Assembly: GCA_035628135.1 (NCBI GenBank)
Contig: DASPKM010000004.1
Span: forward strand, 310,001-374,000
Direction of reading: 5' to 3'
Length of the DNA stretch: 64,000 nucleotides
Origin: DASPKM01 sp035628135
Lineage (GTDB): Bacteria > Bacteroidota > Bacteroidia > Chitinophagales > Chitinophagaceae
Numbering within the stretch: position 1 is the first letter of the stretch; every line of letters begins with the position of its first letter. The position numbers were made by a program, and so were the translations under genes. The notes under the pieces were generated by a model. The model was not told where the DNA came from. It did no database searches and saw only the letters and a program-made list of their open reading frames with translations. Shown here piece by piece: positions 1 through 8,900 of the stretch.

Positions 1-1391
1 GCAACTATCTTTTTAAAATAAAGAACAGCATCATCCTCACAACCGAAAATGGCATTTTTGAATACGCTCCGGCCCGCGACCGGTTCGAGCCTTCTGCATA
101 TTATAATAAGATATTCGGCCGTAAGGCCATCCGCTACCTGAAGGAAGACGCGGCCGGCAACGTATGGTTCGTATTCGACAAGATGTTGGGCGTGATAGAT
201 ATGGGGGGGCCCAAACCACAGATCATTTACTTTCCTGAGTTGACCAATAAGTTCGTGAGCGGTTTCGAGTTCATCAATCCCATCGATAAGCACAATGTGC
301 TGATAGGCGGTGAAAAGGGCTTTTATCATATCAATTACGAGCAATATAAAAAGATCAAGTATCCGTTCCAGGTGCACCTGACCTCTGTGAAGGCGGTAAA
401 CCTCCGCGACAGCCTGCTGTTTGGCGGGTATTTCCGCAATGCAAACGAGGATGCGCAGGTTACACAAAGCACGAAAGCATCCATTGGTCATGCCTGGAAC
501 TCGTTCCAGTTTGCATTTTCCGCGCCGGTATATGCTCAGCAACCCAATATAGAATACAGTTATTTCCTCGAAGGCTTCGATGATAAATGGTCGGCGTTTT
601 CTCGGCGCACCGAAAAAGAATACACCAACCTGCCGGCGGGAGACTATTCATTTAAGGTAAAGGCGCGCAACAACCTGGGCAATGAATCGGCCGTCAGCAG
701 CTATTCATTCACCGTGCTGCCTCCGTGGTATCAGTCGGCATGGGCCTATGGGCTCTATGTGGCGTTTGGCTTATTTGCCGCATACCTGCTGTACGTTGCG
801 CAAAAGAAAAAGTTCAGGGAGCAGCAGCGCCGGCACGAAGAAGAACAGCAGCAATTGCAATACCTGCACCAGTTGGAAATGGAAAAAGCTGAAAAGGAGC
901 TGATCGCGCTGCGCAATGCAAAGCTGGAAGCCGAGATACAACACAAGACCACGGAACTGGCCTCTACCGCCATGCACCTGGTGCAAAAAGGCGAGCTGCT
1001 TGGCAAGGTAAAAGACCAGATGCTGAAACTGAAAAAGATCTCGGACAACGACAAGGACTCAGATGAGTTTAAAAAACTGATCCGCGTTATCAACGAAGAA
1101 GATAAGATGGACGAGCAATGGGAACATTTTGCCATGCACTTCGATAAGGTGCACAGCGATTTTCTGCTGGCACTGAAGGCCAAATATCCAAAGCTGAGCG
1201 CCAATGAATTGAAGCTCTGTGCTTATTTAAGAATGAACCTGACTACCAAGGAGATCGCCAAGCTGATGAATATTTCCGTGCGGGGTGTAGAGATCAGCCG
1301 CTACCGCCTTCGCAAGAAATTGCAGGTTCCCACGGAAGAGAACCTGTTTAACTTTCTTATAGAAACTACAAATGGGTCATTTAGTCATTAG
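1..1391 (+). CDS. Y_Y_Y-domain / LuxR-type one-component regulator (5' end outside window)
   Basis: The reading frame is open from base 3, so the start lies before the window. The part seen begins with beta-propeller-like repeats (ENGIFEY, then IRYLKEDAAGNVW at about bases 130-165). A Y_Y_Y-type Ig-like domain follows at about bases 500-720 (EYSYFLEGFDDKWS, LPAGDYSFKVKARN). Next come one membrane helix near 735-800, a Gln/Glu-rich coiled coil and a C-terminal LuxR-type helix-turn-helix (LSANELKLCAYLRM, TTKEIAKLMNIS). Proteins of this build are membrane-spanning sensors that bind DNA directly and often control polysaccharide or surface-protein genes in Bacteroidota. There is no kinase domain. 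The last codons lie inside the GTCATT octamer array, so the repeat supplies the stop codon. The target genes cannot be read from the sequence. Confidence 0.88.
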   Translation, partial: NYLFKIKNSIILTTENGIFEYAPARDRFEPSAYYNKIFGRKAIRYLKEDAAGNVWFVFDKMLGVIDMGGPKPQIIYFPELTNKFVSGFEFINPIDKHNVLIGGEKGFYHINYEQYKKIKYPFQVHLTSVKAVNLRDSLLFGGYFRNANEDAQVTQSTKASIGHAWNSFQFAFSAPVYAQQPNIEYSYFLEGFDDKWSAFSRRTEKEYTNLPAGDYSFKVKARNNLGNESAVSSYSFTVLPPWYQSAWAYGLYVAFGLFAAYLLYVAQKKKFREQQRRHEEEQQQLQYLHQLEMEKAEKELIALRNAKLEAEIQHKTTELASTAMHLVQKGELLGKVKDQMLKLKKISDNDKDSDEFKKLIRVINEEDKMDEQWEHFAMHFDKVHSDFLLALKAKYPKLSANELKLCAYLRMNLTTKEIAKLMNISVRGVEISRYRLRKKLQVPTEENLFNFLIETTNGSFSH

Positions 1392-1467
1392 GTCATTGGG
1401 TCATGGGGTCATTAAGAAACCAATCCAAATAACATAATGACTTAATACTCTAATGACGCAATGACTC
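1376..1467. repeat. Inverted arms of period-8 GTCATTNN repeats
   Basis: GTCATT or GTCAT occurs at 1376, 1384, 1392, 1400 and 1408, exactly 8 bases apart. After a 20-base spacer, the complementary AATGAC (one unit degenerate) occurs at 1436, 1444, 1452 and 1460, again 8 apart. The arms can pair into a long imperfect hairpin. The left arm overlaps the end of the upstream gene. Confidence 0.85.
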
Positions 1468-1562
1468 CTTAGCAACACATCATCAAGGATTCCCTCACTT
1501 TGGTCAAAGAAATTATTTCCTCCCCTCCCGGTGGTGTTGATTTGCAGTATAAAATTTATTAT

Positions 1563-2042
1563 ATGGTACAGATAAACAGAAAATTCAAGGGAGCTCAGTG
1601 GCTGGTGCTGCTGACCCTGTTCGCAGTGTTGTGCTCGTTCTCGGGAAACTGGGGTGGCGACAGCTACAAGGTATTCGTTAATAACAAGCTGGTGATGGAA
1701 GAGTATGTGCATGGCCAGAAGGGCGTGAAGGCGCTTCAATTGAACCCACGCGGCGTAAATGATGAGATCTCGGTGTATTACAGCCATTGCGGCAGTTGGG
1801 GCAAGGCACGCAACATTACACTGAAAGACGGAAAGAACAAGATATTGAAAGAGTGGAAATTCGATGATGCTACCGGCACTGGTGCAAAAGCAGCCATGGT
1901 ATGCAGCGCAAAAGACATACTGGACGCCAAGAAAAATGGCGGGTACGACCGGCTGAACCTGTATTATTCATCCAAGGAATTACCCCAGGGAAAGTTGCTG
2001 GTATATATAATTACCGCTAAGGATAATGTTACGGCGCCATAA
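1563..2042 (+). CDS. Small secreted protein of unknown function
   Basis: This encodes 159 residues. The ATG at 1563 is preferred over an upstream TTG at 1500 because it puts a basic N-terminus and a hydrophobic signal segment (WLVLLTLFAVLCSF) at the start. The mature part is about 130 residues, polar, with tyrosine- and glycine-rich beta-strand-like stretches and two cysteines (SHCGSWG, MVCSAKD) that could form a disulfide outside the cytoplasm. I recognise no named domain. It stands alone between the octamer repeat and a terminator at 2100-2124, so it is probably a single-gene transcript. Confidence 0.7.
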   Translation: MVQINRKFKGAQWLVLLTLFAVLCSFSGNWGGDSYKVFVNNKLVMEEYVHGQKGVKALQLNPRGVNDEISVYYSHCGSWGKARNITLKDGKNKILKEWKFDDATGTGAKAAMVCSAKDILDAKKNGGYDRLNLYYSSKELPQGKLLVYIITAKDNVTAP

Positions 2043-2099
2043 TATTGCCTGCGTGAACATATAACCCTGATTAAAATTCAATTTTGAGCGATGTTGATA

Positions 2100-2124
2100 A
2101 AGGCCGGATTAGTCCGGCCTTTTG
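2100..2124 (+). terminator. Rho-independent terminator
   Basis: A perfect 9-bp stem (AAGGCCGGA with TCCGGCCTT) and a 4-base loop are followed by a short T run. It lies 58 bases after the small secreted-protein gene. Confidence 0.8.
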
Positions 2125-2165
2125 TAAATTGAGCACGGATTGCGTCGGGTTCAATCCCTCGATTT

Positions 2166-2705
2166 ATGCTTAACCTCAATTTTATACCCTTCCCCGTTTT
2201 AGAAACAGAACGGTTCGTGCTGCGGGCACTCCGCCCCGAAGATGACCGTGAAATATTTATCCTCCGTACCGACAAGGCCATCAATGAATTTATCGACAGG
2301 CAACCGCCTGCTTCCATTGAAGAAACAAGGGCCTTCATCAACACCATTCACGAGAACATATTAAAGGAAGAAGCCATTCTATGGGCAATAAGCTTTAAAG
2401 GCCAGGAAACTTTGGCCGGTACCATTTGTTTATGGAAAATAGATATTCCCGGCGCAAAAGCAGAATTGGGTTATGAATTGCTGCCGCAATATCATGGCAA
2501 AGGCATCATGCAGGAAGTGATACCCGCTGTACTTAAGTTTGGCTTTGAAAGAATAGGATTGCAATTGATAGAGGCCGAATTGGACAAACGCAATATTAAG
2601 TCCTTGAAATTGCTGCAACGCAACGGCTTTGTACTGACCGAACATTCCGGAAATGAGAATTTTTCGCCCATGGTGTTGTACAGTTTAAAAAAACACAGTG
2701 CATAG
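2166..2705 (+). CDS. GNAT N-acetyltransferase, RimJ/RimL-like
   Basis: This encodes 179 residues, the usual length for this family. The N-terminus has the RimJ/RimL signature (LETERFVLRALRPEDD). The acetyl-CoA pyrophosphate loop is seen as QYHGKGIMQE near residues 110-119, followed by the helix with FGFERIGLQ and the typical ending NIKSLKLLQRNGF. Members move an acetyl group from acetyl-CoA to an amino group of a protein N-terminus or a small molecule. The substrate cannot be told from sequence. It is preceded by a terminator and followed by the adhesin promoter, so it is probably transcribed alone. Confidence 0.9.
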   Translation: MLNLNFIPFPVLETERFVLRALRPEDDREIFILRTDKAINEFIDRQPPASIEETRAFINTIHENILKEEAILWAISFKGQETLAGTICLWKIDIPGAKAELGYELLPQYHGKGIMQEVIPAVLKFGFERIGLQLIEAELDKRNIKSLKLLQRNGFVLTEHSGNENFSPMVLYSLKKHSA

Positions 2706-2759
2706 TTCATTGACGCTGAATGCATCTTTTTTTTCTTTTACGAGAAAACCCTTAGGGGC

Positions 2760-2790
2760 TTGCAAGTAAAAACTTTGGATATTATGTTTG
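2760..2790 (+). promoter_or_regulatory. Bacteroidota-type promoter of the giant adhesin gene
   Basis: TTG at 2760-2762 lies 20 bases before TATGTTTG at 2783-2790, matching the Bacteroidota housekeeping consensus (TTTG, then TAnnTTTG). Transcription would start near 2797, giving a leader of about 166 bases before the ATG at 2963. Confidence 0.7.
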
Positions 2791-2962
2791 TGTTGCTAAG
2801 TAAATACCCTAAGAAAACAAAGTAAATCCGATTATGAAACGGCCAAGCTTCTACTTATTCCTGCCAGTTTCACACTTACAATCGCTTTTTCATTGTGGTC
2901 TATGGGTAGATGACCAGACGGTCGCTGCTTAGTTGATCCGAAACCTTTAAAAAAGCGAAAAC

Positions 2963-5900
2963 ATGACACGATTTTTTACTCAACGTAAAAAATCCGTGAA
3001 AAACCATCAGCATTCTTCTTCAAAATCCAGCACAAAATCCAGGCTCAATTATTTGTTTGCATTGCTTTGCAGCCTTGCAGCGTTCTCTCCGGCTACAGCA
3101 CAACAATTAGGCATTTATGAGTTTACCGGCACCGGGGCTTGTCCCAACCAGAACCCTGCCGTTACTACTCAGCCTGGTAATGCCACGTTCAGCAATTTTT
3201 CTACCGTTAATGCAGTGTGTAATGCGCGTGCCAACGTGTACGAGTTCGACGACTGGAACAGGAACGGCACGATAAACCTGAACGAGTACCACCAGTTCTC
3301 CATTACTGCAAACGCAGGTTATGGGCTGAACCTGACTTCTTTGTCGTTTTCACATCGAGTGAGCGATAACAATAACACGAGGTGGATATTGCGTTCTAGT
3401 CTCGATAACTATTCGAGCAACATCGCCAGTAATGCAACGGACAACAACCAGCAGACCGCGACGGTTACGCTGCCGGCGAGCTTTGCGCGCATAGCAGGCG
3501 TAACATTTCGGTTATACATCATCGATGCAGATGACAATGATACGTACTGGACCATCGACAACGTGGCCTTGAATGGTTCCGTTATGGCTGTTCCGGCCGA
3601 TCCTGCAAATCCTTCGTCTAACTCGCCGCAATGTACAGGGACCGGTGTAACCCTTACCGCCAACGGCGCTGCGCCGGCTGGCGAAACCTGGTATTGGCAA
3701 ACCACTGCCAATGGAACCAGCACCGCCAATTCAGGAGCAACTTATCTGGCAACTACATCTGGCACGTATTACCTGAGATCACGAAACAATACAACGCTTG
3801 AATGGAGCTTCGGAGCAGGCAGCGTAACCGTTACGGTGTTGCAAAATGTAGGCACACCGGTTTTTGCGTCAGGCGCTTCCTCAACACGTTGCCAGGGAGC
3901 GGCTGCCGTAAATTATACCGCAACCGTAACCAACGACACTGCTTTTATTTATAGTCTCGACGCGGCCAGCGTTTCCGGCGGCGTTACTATTAACGCCTCA
4001 ACAGGAGCTGTAACCTACCCTGCAACGTGGTCTGGCACCACTACTATTACGGCTACTGCTTACGGTTGCCAGGGCCCTAAAACTGCCACTCATACGGTTA
4101 CAACAAACGCCACAATCGGAACACCGGTATTTGCGCTCGGCGCCAATTCATTCCGTTGTTTGGGCGCGGGGAGCACGGCTTATACGGCCACTGCTGCCAA
4201 CACCGCCAACATTACCTATAGCCTCGACGGAGCGAGCGTAGTGGGTGGCAACTCTATTAACAGCGCTACAGGCGTAGTTACTTTTTCAGCGCTGTGGGTG
4301 GGCACTTCAACCATTACCGCTACTGCAACAGGTTGCGGTGGTCCTAAAACCGCTACGCACACTGTTTCAATAAATGCAGCCGTTTCAACGCCCAACTTTG
4401 CGGCGGGCCCAAGCTCTACGCGTTGCCAGGGCGCAGGTACCAACACGTATTCTGCCGCAGCTGCCAATAGCTCAAGCATTACATACAGCCTCGATGCTGC
4501 AAGCATTGCAGGTGGCAATACCATTAACAGTTCTACCGGCCAGGTAACCTGGGCTGCTTCATGGTCAGGCACCACCACTGTTACTGCCAGCGCTGCGGGT
4601 TGTAACGGTCCTAAGACAAATACACATACTGTTACGGTTAGTCCGCCTGTGCAGGCGCCCGTGTTTGCACTCGGCGCAAATTCCGGCAGGTGCCAGGGAG
4701 CATCGCTGGTAACATATTCCGCAACTGCTAACTACAACACAGGCATTACCTATAGCCTGGATGCGGCGAGCCTTGCAGCGGGCAACTCGATCAACTCGTC
4801 AACAGGTGCGGTTGCATTTGTTGCAAGCTGGCAGGGAACATCTGTTATTACCGCAAGGGCCGCGGGTTGTTATGGCCCGCAATCATCTACACATACTGTT
4901 GTAACAGGTCCAACGGTGCAAACCCCTGTGTTTGCAATGGGAGCTGCTTCAACAAAATGCCAGGGGGCAGGCACCGTATCTTATACAGCTACTGCCACCA
5001 ACACAAGTGGCATTACTTACAGCCTGGACGCTGCAAGCATTTCGGGAGGCAACACTATTAATGCATCTAACGGTAACGTAACTTATTCCGCTGCGTGGTC
5101 GGGCACTACGGTTATTACCGCCAGCGCAGCGGGTTGCGGCGGCCCCCGTACAGCAACGCATACCGTTACCATTGCACCTGGTGTAGGTACGCCTGTGTTT
5201 GCAATGGGAGCTTCTTCATCAAGATCGCAGGGCGCGGGCACCGTTAACTATGGCGCCACCGCAGCCAATGCAACCAGCATAACCTATAGCCTGGATGCGG
5301 CCAGCATCGCCGCAGGCAATACCATCAATGCCGCTACCGGCGACGTAACCTATACCGCGGCATGGAGCGGAACAACCATCATTACGGTTACTGCTACCGG
5401 TTGTAATGGCAACAGGACCGCCACGCATACTGTCAATACCAATTCAAACACGGTAATCAAGCAATTATACCTTACCGATCCTTCGCAGTCGCTTGACCGC
5501 GTTGACCCGGTAAATACAAATGATGCCACTACAGCCAGCACTACCCTGCTCAGCACCGCGGGCACTACTTCCACCACATTTACCATGGCGCCCGCATTGT
5601 GCGACAGCCTCGTGATAAAAGCAGGAACCATCACTGTAAGGACATACGTTACCATTTCAAGTGGAACCATGCCTGCAAACCCTGCTGTTACAGCGTTGCT
5701 GCGATATGGAAGCACCACTATCATCAACCTCACCAATCCTACTTATAGCGGCGGCATGCTCACGTGGACAGGCAACCTGCCGGCAGACGTGACCATCCAG
5801 GCAGGCCAGGCGATATCATTGCAGATAACCACCGCAATAGCCGGCGTTACATTCAGGATAGATTACGACAGCCAGACCAAGCCTTCGAGGATCGACCTGC

Positions 5901-8900
5901 CCGTATCAACATTCATCGATATACTTTCGCTGGATGTATATACAGCAGCGTATCCCGCGGGCATAGCTGTACTGAGTGGCGTGGGCGGTACAACAAAATA
6001 CATTCGTGCCGTTGTTACCGATCCTTTCGGCGCGGCAGATATTACAGGGTTGGACATTAAGATCACTCCTACAGGTAATACATTCGCGGCCACTTCGGTT
6101 GCTACATCGGGCTGTACGCGTACCTATCAGTATGTGTGGAACACGCCGGTGGCAGGAGGAAACTATGTAATTGCCGCAACGGCAAAGGAAGGTTACGAGA
6201 ATACCGTTACTACCACCAAAAACACCGACTTCACTATTTGTGCTACCTGTGCGCCTGTGGCATTGAACGACAGCGCTTCAGGCACCGGTGGTAACCCCAT
6301 TGTAATAGACATTCTTGCAAACGATAATGACCCGAACAATAACATGAACTTGTCTTCGCTGGCCATTACCGTTCAACCCAAGAATGGATCGGCTTATATT
6401 TCGAACAATACTATCATATACCTGCCCAACGGTACGTACCAGGGCAACGATACGCTTACATACCAGATTTGCGACCTTACATCGCCCACGCCATTGTGTG
6501 CAACCGCAAAAGTGTTTTTGACCATCGATGCGCTGATCGTGAACATCTGCGGCGATGCTACCAAATCGCACGTGTATTACATTCCCTATCCTGAAAATGA
6601 TGCGTACGATGCATTGCTTGCTTCAGGCAGCGTTGCCATGCCGAGCAATAACCTGCGCACCATCATCAGTATTAAAATACCTTACCCTGGCATGACCATC
6701 GTATGGGACGAGTGGGAAGACGGTTATGAAGCAAGCGCACTGAACCCCACGCAACCTACTACAAAAGTTTGGGGCGATGGCAACCCCTACAACGGTATTG
6801 CCCCCGGTTATCCAAGTGATATCATTCCTTCGAGCGGTAACATCGTATTGGATAATACCATGCCTTCTAACCCGAGGAACCCGGCAAGCATTTATTTCGA
6901 CGGAAAGGATAAGATCACTTCCAACGGCCAGTTGGCCATTACGCAGGTAACGGGTGAGCCTACACGCATGCCCGTGCAGGCGATCAAGACCAACGTTACT
7001 TCAACTTATGATTTCGGTCAGTCATTCACCATTCCGCTTGGACAGAATTTCAACAGTCGCGATTTCAGGTACACTGCCCTGTTCATCCGCGCTGCTGAAA
7101 ACAATACGGTGGTGAGCATCGACAAAGACAATAACGGTACGCTGGAAACGGTAACTACTTTGCAGGAGGGCCAATCGTACCTGGTAAATGGCGGAGTGAT
7201 GGTAGGCGCTACTGTGACCAGTACCAAGCCCGTAGGCGTTGAGCTGAATGCCGGCGGTGTCGACGAGTTCTCGATACGCAATGCGCCTATCTTCCCGGCA
7301 ACCTGGTATTCTCATACTTATTACACGCCTGTTCCTACTTCTGATAATCCTCTGGACAATCCGAAGGATTCATCGGCGGTAATGTTCTATAACAGTCTTA
7401 ACAGGTCTATCAATATCAACTGGTATTTCGGTACCTCGGCCAATGGTACGATTGCTGTACCTGCTAAGTCGGCGGTGAGGTTCCCACTTGCATACTCTAC
7501 TACATCTGCTTATAAATTCGTGAACCCTACCGGTGAATCCTTTACCGCGATAGAGATGGTGGATTCTTATACTCCCGGCAGCGGTGGAAATGATGGTACT
7601 ACCTATGACTGGTCGTTCAACCTTATCTCTGAAGCAAGGTTGACCGACTATACTACCGTGGCCTGGGCGCCCGGTGGATTGGACCTTGCGAATCCTGCCG
7701 GTCCAGATGTTAACGGTAACCCTATTTGGGTAACGCCTACCGCCAATACCATCATTTATGTAAAATACAATGGTAATGTAACGGGCAACACCGGATCGAT
7801 AAGTCCCTGTGGCTTGCGTTACGATGTTGCATACAGCGTAAATGCGCTCAATTATATCAAAATCAAAGACCCGAGCGATAACGACCAGGGCGGCATTGCG
7901 ATATTCACCTGTAACGGCGCCAAGATCGCTGCCGTGTATGGTGAGGACCCGCAAGGTTCTACCACCGGCTATGGTATCGCTTATTGGGACGTCGGTTCTA
8001 CGCTGCAGCCTTTCTGTAAGGAGAAGCTGGTTGTTGCGAGCGATGATTTCGCGAGCACGCTGGTGAGCCAACCCGTGACCATTACGATATTGGATAACGA
8101 CTTCGGCTTCCTCGCCACCATCGATCCTTCGAGCGTATCGACACTTGGGTTGCTGCAACCGAAGCACGGCACGGTAAGCATCAACGAAAATGGTACCATC
8201 CTGTACATACCGAACCCCGGTTATTCAGGCCTCGATACGTTCGACTACCGGGTTTGTTCAACGCCTTCGGTTGTGTGCGACATAGCAAGGGTGATCGTGA
8301 AGATCAGCACCTGTCCTTCGAACGGTAACCAGAATATTATTTCAGGACAAATATTCATCGACAGGAATAGAAATGGATTGAATGATGATGGCGCCTTAGG
8401 ATTGGCCGGCATAAAAGTGTATTTGTATACCGATGGTAATTGCAGCGGCTCGCCCAATGCCAATGAACTGACGGATTCTGTGACAGTGGATAACTCAGGC
8501 TTCTATCAATTTGTAAAATATCCCGAGAAAACGGTGGAAGATGATTTTGAAGGTACGTCCGGCAACAGCAGCTGCGCTGCAGGTTCCGATGGTGATTCAC
8601 CATGGGGTGGAAACTGGACTGACCAGAATGACGTTTCGAACGGTTTTTGTAATAACTCCCATCCGTTGCTCAATACCGACGTGGAGATTGCAAGGGACGG
8701 CGCATTTGGTTGGGGTATTAGGTTGAAGGATAATGATGTGTCGGCCTCGCGAACGGTGAACCTGAATGGGGCGGTAAAAGCCTTTCTCACCTTTGCGTAC
8801 AGGAGAAAGACCGCATTGGCTTCGGGTGAGAACGTACTGGTACAGGTATCTGCCAACGGTACTACGTTCAGCACCATTTATACTATTGCTGGTAACGGCA

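Noticed and set aside
3848..5449. Tandem repeats considered as a CRISPR or satellite array
   Set aside because: Units are 267 bases, coding throughout and translated as Ig-like repeats, with no spacers.
7370..8167. Long open frame on the minus strand inside the adhesin gene (265 codons)
   Set aside because: It is a shadow of the adhesin frame: no signal, motif or promoter, and the plus strand has clear protein domains there.
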